This document shows, one piece after another, positions 48,517 through 56,168 of a stretch of 64,000 nt of DNA (positions are counted from its first letter, which is position 1; every line of letters begins with the position of its first letter). A program made the translations under genes and the position numbers. Origin of the DNA: Kitasatospora atroaurantiaca (lineage in GTDB: Bacteria > Actinomycetota > Actinomycetes > Streptomycetales > Streptomycetaceae); assembly GCF_007828955.1 (NCBI RefSeq), contig NZ_VIVR01000001.1, forward strand, positions 4,774,001 to 4,838,000. The letters are read 5' to 3'. The notes under the pieces were generated by a model. That model worked only from the letters and a program-made list of their open reading frames with translations, did not search any database and was not told the origin of the DNA.

Positions 48517-50760
48517 ATGCAGGAAGACCTCTTGGGCGGCGACCCGTACGACAGCTACGCCGGCGCGGCACCGCTCGGCGCCGACGCCGTGCTGGCCGGC
48601 CTCGACCCCGAGCAGCGGGCCGTCGCGACCGCCCTGCACGGGCCCGTCTGCGTCCTGGCGGGCGCCGGGACGGGCAAGACCCGCGCCATCACCCACCGGA
48701 TCGCGTACGGCGTGCGCAGCGGCGTCTACCAGCCGCAGCAGGTGCTCGCCGTGACCTTCACGGCCCGGGCGGCCGGCGAGATGCGCGGGCGGTTGCGCCA
48801 GCTCGGCGCCGAGGGCGTCCAGGCGCGGACCTTCCACTCCGCGGCGCTCCGCCAGCTCCAGTACTTCTGGCCGCGCGCGATCGGCGGCGAGGTGCCCCGG
48901 CTGCTGGAGCGCAAGGTCCAGCTGGTGGCGGAGGCCGCAGGCCGCAGCGGCCTGCGCGTCCAGCGCACCGAGCTGCGCGACCTGACCAGCGAGATCGAGT
49001 GGGCCAAGGTCACCCAGATCGTGCCGGACGACTACCCGGCCGCCGTGGTCAAGACCGGCCGCGAGGCCCCGCGTGACCCGGCCGAGATCGCCAGGGTCTA
49101 CGCCACGTACGAGCAGACCAAGCGCGACCGCGGCGTGATCGACTTCGAGGACGTGCTGCTGCTCACCGCCGCGATCCTGGAGGACCGCCCCGAGATCGCC
49201 GACCGGGTCCGCGCCCAGTACCGCCACTTCACGGTGGACGAGTACCAGGACGTCTCCCCGCTGCAGCAGCGCCTGCTCGACCAGTGGACGGGCGGCGGCG
49301 CCAGCCTCTGCGTGGTCGGCGACGCCAGCCAGACCATCTACTCCTTCACCGGCGCCACCCCCGACTACCTGCTGAACTTCCGCACCCGGCACCCCGAGGC
49401 CACGGTGGTGAAGCTGGTCCGCGACTACCGCTCCACCCCGCAGGTGGTGCACCTCGCCAACGGCCTGCTCGCCAAGGCCCGCGGCCAGGCCGCCCAGCAC
49501 CGCCTCGAGCTGATCTCGCAGCGCGAGGCCGGGCCCGAGCCGGTCTACGTCGAGTACGCCGACGAGCCGACCGAGGCCGAGTCCACCGCCGCCGAGATCA
49601 GGAAGCTGCTCGCGCAGGGCATCCGGGCCAGCGAGATCGCGGTGCTGTTCCGTACCAACGGCCAGTCCGAGGTCTACGAGCAGGCTCTCGCGGACCTCGG
49701 CATCTCGTACCAGCTCAAGGGTGCCGAGCGGTTCTTCGAGCGCCCGGAGGTCCGGGACTCCGTGATGCTGCTGAGGGGCGCCGCCCGCGCCGGGTCCGAC
49801 CCGCTCACGGCCGACGCCCCCGACCTGGCCGGCCAGGTCCGGGCCGTGCTGGCCAGCCGCGGCTTCACGCCCGACCCGCCGGCCGGCTCCGGCACCGTCC
49901 GCGAGCGCTGGGAGTCCTTGGCGGCACTCGTCCGCCTGGCCGAGGAGTTCGAGGCCGCGCGCCGTGCGGCCGCCGAGGCCGCCGACCTCGCGGCGTACGT
50001 CGCCGAGCTGGACGCCCGAGCCGCCGCCCAACACGCCCCCGCCGTCGAGGGCGTCACGCTGGCCTCGCTGCACGCCGCCAAGGGCCTGGAGTGGGACGCC
50101 GTCTTCCTGGTCGGCCTCACCGAGGGCACGCTTCCGATCATCTACGCCAAGACCGACGAGCAGATCGAGGAGGAGCGCCGGCTCCTCTACGTCGGCGTCA
50201 CCCGGGCCCGGCTGCACCTCTCGCTCTCCTGGGCGCTCTCCCGCTCCCCGGGCGGCCGGGCGAGCCGAAAGCCGACGCGCTTCCTGGACGGTCTGCGGCC
50301 CGGCTCGAGCTCCTCGGTGCCCCGCGCGCGCGGCGGGCGCGGTGGGGTCGAGTACGGCGCGGAGCGCTCGGCGGCCCGCAAGGTGCGCGGCCCGGTCAAG
50401 TGCCGGGTCTGCGACAAGACGCTCACCGAGGCCGTCGAACGCAAGCTGCGCCGCTGCGAGAGCTGCCCGTCCTCGATGGACGAGGCGCTGTTCGAGCGGC
50501 TGCGCGAGTGGCGGGCGCGGCAGGCGAAGAAGCAGGGCGCGCCGGCCTACGTGGTCTTCACCGACGCCACGCTGATGGCCATCGCCGAGGACGTCCCGTC
50601 GAACGAGCGCGAGTTGGCCGTGATCTCGGGCGTCGGTGCGATGAAGCTGGACAAATACGGGGCCGCCGTGTTGTCGTTGTGTGCTGGGGAGGAGCCTGCG
50701 GACGAGTCCGAGGCCGATCCGCAGGGGGAGACTCAGGGGGAGTCCGACGAGCCGGCCTGA
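48517..50760 (+). CDS. uvrD2: ATP-dependent DNA helicase UvrD2
   Basis: The 747-aa SF1A helicase has Walker A AGAGTGKTR at 48-56, Walker B TVDEYQDVS, the ASLHAAKGLEWDAV motif V region and motif VI LLYVGVTRARLHL. After this comes the UvrD2-specific tetracysteine motif (C629-x2-C632, C647-x2-C650) and a C-terminal HRDC domain (about 660-735) ending in an acidic tail. In mycobacteria UvrD2 is essential for growth and is a 3'-5' helicase. ATG 48517 is preferred because GAGG lies 9 nt upstream; the ATG at 48508 has no spacing. Confidence 0.93.
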   Translation: MQEDLLGGDPYDSYAGAAPLGADAVLAGLDPEQRAVATALHGPVCVLAGAGTGKTRAITHRIAYGVRSGVYQPQQVLAVTFTARAAGEMRGRLRQLGAEGVQARTFHSAALRQLQYFWPRAIGGEVPRLLERKVQLVAEAAGRSGLRVQRTELRDLTSEIEWAKVTQIVPDDYPAAVVKTGREAPRDPAEIARVYATYEQTKRDRGVIDFEDVLLLTAAILEDRPEIADRVRAQYRHFTVDEYQDVSPLQQRLLDQWTGGGASLCVVGDASQTIYSFTGATPDYLLNFRTRHPEATVVKLVRDYRSTPQVVHLANGLLAKARGQAAQHRLELISQREAGPEPVYVEYADEPTEAESTAAEIRKLLAQGIRASEIAVLFRTNGQSEVYEQALADLGISYQLKGAERFFERPEVRDSVMLLRGAARAGSDPLTADAPDLAGQVRAVLASRGFTPDPPAGSGTVRERWESLAALVRLAEEFEAARRAAAEAADLAAYVAELDARAAAQHAPAVEGVTLASLHAAKGLEWDAVFLVGLTEGTLPIIYAKTDEQIEEERRLLYVGVTRARLHLSLSWALSRSPGGRASRKPTRFLDGLRPGSSSSVPRARGGRGGVEYGAERSAARKVRGPVKCRVCDKTLTEAVERKLRRCESCPSSMDEALFERLREWRARQAKKQGAPAYVVFTDATLMAIAEDVPSNERELAVISGVGAMKLDKYGAAVLSLCAGEEPADESEADPQGETQGESDEPA

Positions 50761-50793
50761 GCCGCTCGCTGAGACCACTTCAGAACTCGCCGG

Positions 50794-50832
50794 AAAAATA
50801 GTTTGCGCGCCGTGCATGGAGAGCAATAGCCT
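50794..50832 (+). promoter_or_regulatory. putative WblC-dependent promoter of wblC
   Basis: An A-rich block AAAAAT (50794-50799) stands just upstream of a -35-like TTGCGC (50803-50808), and TAGCCT (50827-50832) follows after an 18-nt spacer as a -10. An AT-rich block next to the -35 is the known mark of WhiB7/WblC-activated promoters. The resulting leader to wblC would be about 790 nt long. Confidence 0.6.
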
Positions 50833-51002
50833 GCCGGAGCGGTCAAGGGGACGAGATCGCGAGCTGTGCGGGGTCACTCCTGCAACAGCTTCCCCATGCG
50901 TTTGAACAGCATCACCTGCTTCACCCTGCTTGACCGACCAACATCCGAACATCGGGGCCCGGGGGACTGGGCACCGCGAGACGCCGAGAGGAGGCGAAGA
51001 CA

Positions 51003-51467
51003 GTGGAAACCACGAAGATGATCACCAAAATGACTGGCCAGACCGTTATCGCCATGCCCTCCGGCGCTCTCTCGCTGTTCGGCACCACCGGCTGCTCGTC
51101 CGCTGCCTCGCTCCTGCGCGGCGTGGTCGTGCTTGCCGATAACGGTCGGGGTCTCGACGCCACCGGTGTCTCCGTTGTTGTCAGTGGTCTTGGCAACACT
51201 GGTGCCACGTCCGTCGAGACGGGTCTGTCCCGTGACTGGGCGACGTTCGGCGGCGGGCGTGAGCTGCGCAGCGAGCGACCGATCGAGGCACCGAAGGCAG
51301 CAGTAGCGGCCGCCAAGCATGGCGACTATGCGCAGGTCATCGGTGCCGGAGAACCCCAGAAGCAGAACCAGCAGCTGATCAACCAGGCCAAGGCCGCCTT
51401 CATCGGCGCCATGGCCGTCCGGATGCGGGCCTTCCGCGGGCCTGAACCCTGGAGAGAACGAACCTGA
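51003..51467 (+). CDS. leader reading frame of wblC (hypothetical protein)
   Basis: GTG 51003 has a strong GAGAGGAGG site 7-8 nt upstream and opens a 154-codon frame. The ends have typical high-GC third positions but the middle (about codons 45-75) has many T/A-ending codons, so it may be only partly constrained. I recognise no domain. The C-terminal part is Gln-rich (QKQNQQLINQAK) and then Arg-rich (RMRAFRGPEPWRERT). The stop is 24 nt before a terminator hairpin whose left arm can pair with bases 51433-51445 inside this frame. This suggests a leader frame that couples translation to wblC transcription. It could also be an independent small gene. Confidence 0.5.
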   Translation: METTKMITKMTGQTVIAMPSGALSLFGTTGCSSAASLLRGVVVLADNGRGLDATGVSVVVSGLGNTGATSVETGLSRDWATFGGGRELRSERPIEAPKAAVAAAKHGDYAQVIGAGEPQKQNQQLINQAKAAFIGAMAVRMRAFRGPEPWRERT

Positions 51468-51490
51468 GTCAGCCTCAGGTCGGCGCCTCC

Positions 51491-51526
51491 AGGGCCGCGG
51501 AACCCGTACACGGGATCCGCGGCCCT
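51491..51526 (+). terminator. intrinsic terminator/attenuator in the wblC leader
   Basis: A 16-bp stem with one mismatch (51491-51506 with 51511-51526) around TACA is followed by the T-rich run TCTGTTTTGT. It lies 106 nt before the wblC start and has no other gene to serve except the leader frame. The left arm (AGGGCCGCGGAA) can alternatively pair with TTCCGCGGGCCT at 51433-51444. Confidence 0.8.
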
Positions 51527-51632
51527 TCTGTTTTGTCCGGTACGTCAGACCACCCTGGCCCCTCGGGGCCTCCGGTCCAGCCCCACCAGCCGGCTGGACC
51601 GGAACCACAGAGAAGAAGACGAGGAACACCAA

Positions 51633-51998
51633 GTGTCAACGGTCATCACACCGCCACTTCCGTCCGTACCGACAGACACGCTCACCAAGGCCGACCAGGC
51701 CGACCCTCCGGAGGTATCCCTCATGCAGCTCACCGCGATCGACGACGCCGAGGCGCTCGGTCTCCCCATCCCGTGTCGTGCCTTCGACCCGGAGGTCTTC
51801 TTCGCCGAGACCCCGGCGGACGTGGAGTACGCGAAGTCGCTCTGCGGCACCTGCCCGGTGAAGGAGGCCTGCCTGGCCGGTGCGCTCGAGCGGCGTGAGC
51901 CGTGGGGCGTCTGGGGCGGGGAGCTCTTCGTCCAGGGTGTCGTCGTTGCCCGCAAGCGGCCCCGGGGCCGTCCGCGCAAGACCGAGGTCGCAGCGTGA
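51633..51998 (+). CDS. wblC: WhiB-family redox/antibiotic-response regulator WblC (WhiB7)
   Basis: WblC/WhiB7 binds SigA/HrdB and activates resistance genes when translation is inhibited. The 121-aa product has the four Fe-S cysteines (C48, C71, C74, C80), the GVWGG turn at 92-96 and the WhiB7-specific AT-hook RGRPRK at about 111-116. GTG 51633 has GAGGA 7-8 nt upstream. The gene is preceded by a long leader with a terminator and an A-rich WblC-type promoter, consistent with autoactivation and attenuation. It overlaps the next frame by four bases. Confidence 0.95.
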   Translation: MSTVITPPLPSVPTDTLTKADQADPPEVSLMQLTAIDDAEALGLPIPCRAFDPEVFFAETPADVEYAKSLCGTCPVKEACLAGALERREPWGVWGGELFVQGVVVARKRPRGRPRKTEVAA

Positions 51999-52393
51999 AC
52001 CCCGCGCTGCGCGCAGCTGCCGTCCGTCGGGGAGAGCAGCCCCCGCTGGACAGCGCACTGCGCCACTCGGTACGCATCGCCGCCGCCAAGGCGGATGCAG
52101 CCCACTCCCGTCCGTTCCCGAGCACGCACCACGAGCAGGACCACCACATGACCGCCGCCGCCATCGATCCGTCCGTCCGCCCCGAGCAGACCACCGAACT
52201 TCAGATCCAGAACAGGACTCGCGAGATGCATCTCCTCCATGAATCCCTGGCCCGTGCCCATATGCAAGAACGCCTCCAAGAGGCTGAACACGAACGAATG
52301 GGCGTCCGCGTCGCCCGGGCCGCGAAGCTGAAGCGCCGTGCCGAGCGCGCTTCGCTGAGGGCCCGTAAGGCGCTCGCCGTCGCCCTGATGTAA
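51995..52393 (+). CDS. small basic helical protein coupled to wblC
   Basis: GTG 51995 overlaps the wblC stop by four bases (GTGA) and gives a 132-aa protein; an internal ATG at 52148 would give 81 aa and is the more compact choice. The C-terminal 60 residues are strongly helical and charged (HLLHESLARAHMQERLQEAEHERMGVRVARAAKLKRRAERASLRARKAL). I do not recognise a function. The coupling suggests coexpression with wblC under antibiotic stress; nucleic-acid or ribosome binding is speculation from charge. Confidence 0.7.
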   Translation: MNPALRAAAVRRGEQPPLDSALRHSVRIAAAKADAAHSRPFPSTHHEQDHHMTAAAIDPSVRPEQTTELQIQNRTREMHLLHESLARAHMQERLQEAEHERMGVRVARAAKLKRRAERASLRARKALAVALM

Positions 52394-52425
52394 GGGCGAG
52401 GCCGCAGTACCCACCCCCGTGACGG

Positions 52426-52467
52426 CGATGGCCGCTCCCCCTTTCAGCAAGGGGTGAGCGGCCATCG
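52426..52467. terminator. terminator between the wblC unit and the ABC1 kinase gene
   Basis: CGATGGCCGCTCCCCCTT (52426-52443) pairs with AAGGGGTGAGCGGCCATCG (52449-52467) with a single bulge around a five-base loop. It lies between convergent genes and probably works in both directions. Confidence 0.85.
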
Positions 52468-52510
52468 GCGTATCCGTGTGTCTGCTGCCGTTGCGTCAGG
52501 TGACCCGACG

Positions 52511-53860
52511 TCAGCTCTCCACCCGCTCGGCCTCCTCGGCGAAGCCCGGGAGCCACTCCAGCATCTCGGCCCGGAACGGCGCCTTCGCGCTCAGCTGACA
52601 GAGCACGCCGATGGTGCTCAGCGTCACGCGGTGGATCAGGAGGTAGGCCGGCGGGAGGTTGAGCTGCTTGCCGAGGTTGTAGGCCGGTGAGCGAGGGTCG
52701 GCGATCCGCGCCGCCTGGGCCCGCATCCAGGCCCGGGTGAAGTGGAAGGTCTCCACCGTGGCGGGCTCGATGATCGGCAGCAGGTAGTCGAGTACGGCGT
52801 CCGGGTCCAGCTGGATCGAGGGCTTGACGAAGCCCTCCTCGCGGAGCATGTCCAGGACCCCGGCCGCGTCCCCGGCCAGGGCCATTCGCAGCGAGTCCCC
52901 GATCGGGGCGGGCAGGCCCTCGGGCAGCCGGTCGACGGTACCGAAGTCGAGCACGCCGAGCCGCCAACCCGAGGCCGGCCCGTCGTCCTTGATCAGCCGG
53001 AAGTTCCCCGGGTGCGGGTCGGCGTGCAGCAGCCCGGTACGCGACGGCCCGGCGAACAGGAAGCGGGCGAGCAACTGCCCGGCGCGGTCCCGCTCCTCCT
53101 GCGTGCCGTTGGTGATCACCTCGGCCATCGGGGTACCGTCCAGCCACTCGGTGACCAGGACCTGGTCGGCCTGGGCGACCACGTCGGGCACGGTGATGTC
53201 GGGGTCGTCGGCGAACTCCTGGGCATGCCGGCGCTGGGCCTGAGCCTCCAACTCGTAGTCGAGCTCCTCGGCGACCCGCTCGCGCAGTTCCGAGATGAGC
53301 GGCTTGATGTCGAGCCCGGGGATGAGCGGGCCGACCAGCCAGGCCACCCGGCTGAGCTGGGCGAGGTCGGAGAGCAGTGCGTCACCGGCTCCCGGGTACT
53401 GCACCTTGACCGCGACCTCGCGCCCGTCGTGCCAGACGGCCCGGTGCACCTGGCCGATCGAGGCGGCCGCGGCCGGGCGGTCGTCGAAGCTCTTGAACTT
53501 CTTGCGCCAGTCCTTGCCGAGCCGCTCGGCCAGTGCGGTGTGGACCTTGGCGGCGGGCATCGGGGGAGCGGCATCCTGAAGCTTCGTCAGGGCGGCCCGG
53601 TACGGCCCGGCGACCTCCTCGGGGAGGGCGGCCTCGAAGACGGACAGCACCTGCCCGAACTTCATGGCACCGCCCTTCAACTCCCCCAGGACCTTGAAGA
53701 GCTGATCAGCCGTGGCTTGCTGGAGTTCGGCGGTGACCACCTCCGCCGAACGTCCGCCGATCCGCTTGCCGAGGCCCAGTGTTGCGCGTCCGGCTATCCC
53801 GAGCGGCAGGGCGGCGAGCCGAGCGGTACGGGTCACTGCCTTGCGCGGTAGATCGCTCAC
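52511..53860 (-). CDS. ABC1/UbiB-family atypical kinase
   Basis: The 449-aa protein has the ABC1 family KxGQ motif (GAMKFGQVLSVFEAALP), the Ala-rich loop region AAASIGQVHRA, VTEWLDGTPM, HADPHPGNF (catalytic His-x-Asp) and LDFGTV (metal Asp). Members control isoprenoid-lipid pathways or membrane lipids; the actinobacterial role is not known. GTG 53860 follows GGGAGG. The gene sits beside wblC, as Rv3197 sits beside whiB7. Confidence 0.92.
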   Translation of the reverse strand: MSDLPRKAVTRTARLAALPLGIAGRATLGLGKRIGGRSAEVVTAELQQATADQLFKVLGELKGGAMKFGQVLSVFEAALPEEVAGPYRAALTKLQDAAPPMPAAKVHTALAERLGKDWRKKFKSFDDRPAAAASIGQVHRAVWHDGREVAVKVQYPGAGDALLSDLAQLSRVAWLVGPLIPGLDIKPLISELRERVAEELDYELEAQAQRRHAQEFADDPDITVPDVVAQADQVLVTEWLDGTPMAEVITNGTQEERDRAGQLLARFLFAGPSRTGLLHADPHPGNFRLIKDDGPASGWRLGVLDFGTVDRLPEGLPAPIGDSLRMALAGDAAGVLDMLREEGFVKPSIQLDPDAVLDYLLPIIEPATVETFHFTRAWMRAQAARIADPRSPAYNLGKQLNLPPAYLLIHRVTLSTIGVLCQLSAKAPFRAEMLEWLPGFAEEAERVES

Positions 53861-54030
53861 CCAGGCCTCCCAGTCAGATGTCCCGGCCGGCCACGGAAGA
53901 CCGGAGGACGGTGGTCACTAGGGCCATTGTGCCCGGTCGTCCCTGCTCCTCCCCCGCATACTCCGCACTGGCCACCGGCACCCGTCGGGCCGGGTGAACC
54001 GGGGCGTGTCCGGGGAGCCGGGGGCGCACG

Positions 54031-55155
54031 TCACGACAGGCGCATCGGCTCCCTGGCAGCCGGCCGTGGCTGCGGTACGGACTGCCAGAGGCAGCCGCAC
54101 TCCGGGTGGCTCTGCAGCCGGAGGCGGCGGGCCATGCCGTCCGCGGCGGACAGTTCGCACCAGCCGTCGACGCTCGGCGGCCGGCCGCCGTCCAGGTACA
54201 GGTCCACGTGCAGGGCTGCCAGCCCGGCCACCGCCGTGGCGAGCGCGCTGTCGCAGGCCGGGGTGCGGGGCCTGCCGGGGCCCTCGTCCGCGAGCTGGGC
54301 CAGCAGTTTCGGCCAGGCCTCGTCCTCGTCCCGCCGGGTCAGCGTCGCGCAGCTGCCGCAGGCCGAGGCCCCCGGCAGGACCAGCGGCCCGACGATGCCG
54401 AGGTGCTCCAGGACTCCGACGTAGAGATGCGGCACACCGGCCCGCATCAGCTGCTGTGCCTCCGCGGCGGCTCCGGTGAAGGCGCCGCTGCCGTCCCGCG
54501 GCGCCAGCACCACCAGCGTGGGCGGCGGGCCGCCGGCGGGAGTACGCCGGTGCCGCTCGCCCGCGGCCGCACCGGCGGCCCGGTGCACCGCCTCCCGGGC
54601 GGCGGTGGTCCGCAGGCGGCCGACGTCCGTCGGCGGGTATCCGGCCGGCGAGCAGTCCCGCGCGGCCACCCGGCCGCAGTCGACCAGGCTCACCGTGCCG
54701 ATGCCGCCGGCCGCGAGCACCGCGCCGATCGCCGTTCCCACCCGCCCCGCGCCGCGCACCTCCACCCGGGCCCTCGCCCGGCTCTGGAGCACCGCCGGTG
54801 CCTCGCCCGGCGCCGGGTGCACCAGGGAGAGTGACGCCATGTCAGGGCCGAGCAGCTCCTGCTGTGGCCGGGAGTAGCCGCCGAGCGCCTGCTGGACGGC
54901 CTCGGCGTCGTCCAGCAGGCCGCCCTGCTCCAGCGAGCCGAGCAGCTGCTCGGCGAGCTCGGTGCCGAGCCCGAGCCGCTCGCCGGCGTCGAGCAGCGCG
55001 GCCCGCTCCCTGGTGCCGTCCAGCAGCTCCAGGAACGCCGCGACGGCCTGGTTCACCTCGTCCACGACGCGGGCGTGCTTGCGGACGGTGCCGAACTGCA
55101 GGGTGGCGCGGTCCCGCCAGGCACGGGAGAGCGCGGGCTTGAGCATGGGGCGCAT
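54031..55155 (-). CDS. E1-like (ThiF-family) adenylyltransferase, RiPP cyclodehydratase-like
   Basis: The 374-aa protein has an N-terminal region (MLKPALSRAWRDRATLQFG..., about 1-95) like the leader-peptide-binding domain of TOMM/cyclodehydratase partner proteins. A ThiF Rossmann core follows, with GAGRVG at 135-140, DCG near 160 and RDCSPAGYPPTDVG. A zinc site of C266-x2-C269 and C353-x-C355 is also present. True E1 enzymes adenylate a C-terminal carboxylate, but here the canonical Arg/Lys set is hard to place. No YcaO or precursor peptide is nearby. GGAGGACTGCC precedes ATG 55155. The position after ABC1/wblC suggests a conserved housekeeping role. Confidence 0.78.
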   Translation of the reverse strand: MRPMLKPALSRAWRDRATLQFGTVRKHARVVDEVNQAVAAFLELLDGTRERAALLDAGERLGLGTELAEQLLGSLEQGGLLDDAEAVQQALGGYSRPQQELLGPDMASLSLVHPAPGEAPAVLQSRARARVEVRGAGRVGTAIGAVLAAGGIGTVSLVDCGRVAARDCSPAGYPPTDVGRLRTTAAREAVHRAAGAAAGERHRRTPAGGPPPTLVVLAPRDGSGAFTGAAAEAQQLMRAGVPHLYVGVLEHLGIVGPLVLPGASACGSCATLTRRDEDEAWPKLLAQLADEGPGRPRTPACDSALATAVAGLAALHVDLYLDGGRPPSVDGWCELSAADGMARRLRLQSHPECGCLWQSVPQPRPAAREPMRLS

Positions 55156-55236
55156 GGCAGTCCTCCGGCGGAGCAGGCATGGCAGGCAGAGCAGGTGACG
55201 GAAGGATGCCCGATCCCGTCCACTCGGCCGGTTCGG

Positions 55237-55292
55237 TTGTCCACAGCCCCGTGCGCATGATCGGACGATCAGTCCGCACAGCCTGTGGATAA
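55237..55292. promoter_or_regulatory. two inverted DnaA-box-like sites
   Basis: TTGTCCACA (55237-55245) and TGTGGATAA (55284-55292, the reverse of TTATCCACA) face each other across 38 bp in the divergent gap between the E1-like gene and the zinc peptidase gene. Both match DnaA-box consensus forms. Confidence 0.45.
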
Positions 55293-55398
55293 CCCGGGAA
55301 GATCACACCGCCCTCACCTTTCGTTCGCGATCGCTCCAGGAAAGATTTCGGCCACGGCAGCGGACTTCTGTCAGTGGTACCGGGTAACGTCGTGTGAC

Positions 55399-56082
55399 AT
55401 GGCAGCCGAACGGGACTCCCATCCTTCGGCGTCGCGTCGGCGTGCCCGTGCAGCCTCCGGGCCGGGAGTCGCGACGCCCAGCACGCGTGCGCTCTCCGGT
55501 CCACCTGACCCGCAGACCGGCGGGCAGCCCGAGCCGGTGCTGGACCGCTCCACGGTCGAGGTCCGCCGCAGCGCCCGCCGCAGCCGTACGGTCTCGGCGT
55601 ACCGCGAGGGTGACCGCACCGTCGTGCTGATCCCGGCGCGGATGTCGCACGCCGAGGAGCAGCGCTGGGTGGCCCAGATGCTGGACAAGCTGGCCGCTCA
55701 GGAGAGCCGCCGCGTACTCGGTGACGACGCCCTAGCCGCCCGGGCCCGCGAGCTGTCCGCCGCCTACCTGTCCGGCCGGGCCGAGCCCGGCCAGGTCCGC
55801 TGGGTGACCAACCAGAACTCCCGCTGGGGCTCCTGCACCCCGAGCGAGCGCACCATCAGGCTCTCCCACCGTCTCCAGGGCATGCCCGAGTACGTGGTCG
55901 ACTACGTGCTGCTGCACGAGCTGGCGCACCTGCTGGTGCCCGATCACGGCCCCCGCTTCTGGGCCCTGCTGGAGGCGTACCCGCGCACCGAGCGGGCCCG
56001 CGGCTACCTGGAAGGGGTGGCCGCCGCAGCCCGCCTGCCGCACATCCCGGGTGCCCGGGGCGAACAGCCCGATTGCGGCTGA
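55399..56082 (+). CDS. YgjP-type zinc metallopeptidase
   Basis: The 227-aa protein has the YgjP/WLM-like domain: SRWGSCTPSERTIRLSHRL, then the zinc site HELAH at 173-177, with a third ligand likely H183 (PDHGPRFW). The first 50 residues are Arg/Ser/Pro-rich. It is a predicted cytoplasmic gluzincin peptidase with an unknown substrate. A TAACGT box (55385-55390) lies 8 nt before ATG 55399, so it is probably leaderless. It is divergent from the E1-like gene and ends beside repeat copy G. Confidence 0.88.
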   Translation: MAAERDSHPSASRRRARAASGPGVATPSTRALSGPPDPQTGGQPEPVLDRSTVEVRRSARRSRTVSAYREGDRTVVLIPARMSHAEEQRWVAQMLDKLAAQESRRVLGDDALAARARELSAAYLSGRAEPGQVRWVTNQNSRWGSCTPSERTIRLSHRLQGMPEYVVDYVLLHELAHLLVPDHGPRFWALLEAYPRTERARGYLEGVAAAARLPHIPGARGEQPDCG

Positions 56083-56094
56083 CGGAAACCGCAG

Positions 56095-56156
56095 CAGGGG
56101 CGCGGGGAACCGCGCGACCAGCCCTCTACGAAGGTGGACAGTTCCCCGCGCCCCTG
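56095..56156. repeat. dispersed palindrome, copy G (type II loop)
   Basis: Arms at 56095-56116 and 56138-56156 flank the loop ACCAGCCCTCTACGAAGG, which matches copy F. It is the shortest copy and lies between the convergent peptidase and NUDIX genes. Confidence 0.85.
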
Positions 56157-56168
56157 AGGTGGTTGCGC

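Noticed and set aside
54031..56082. A RiPP biosynthetic gene cluster around the E1-like protein
   Set aside because: No precursor peptide, YcaO, dehydrogenase or transporter is adjacent; the neighbours are housekeeping genes kept in other actinobacteria.
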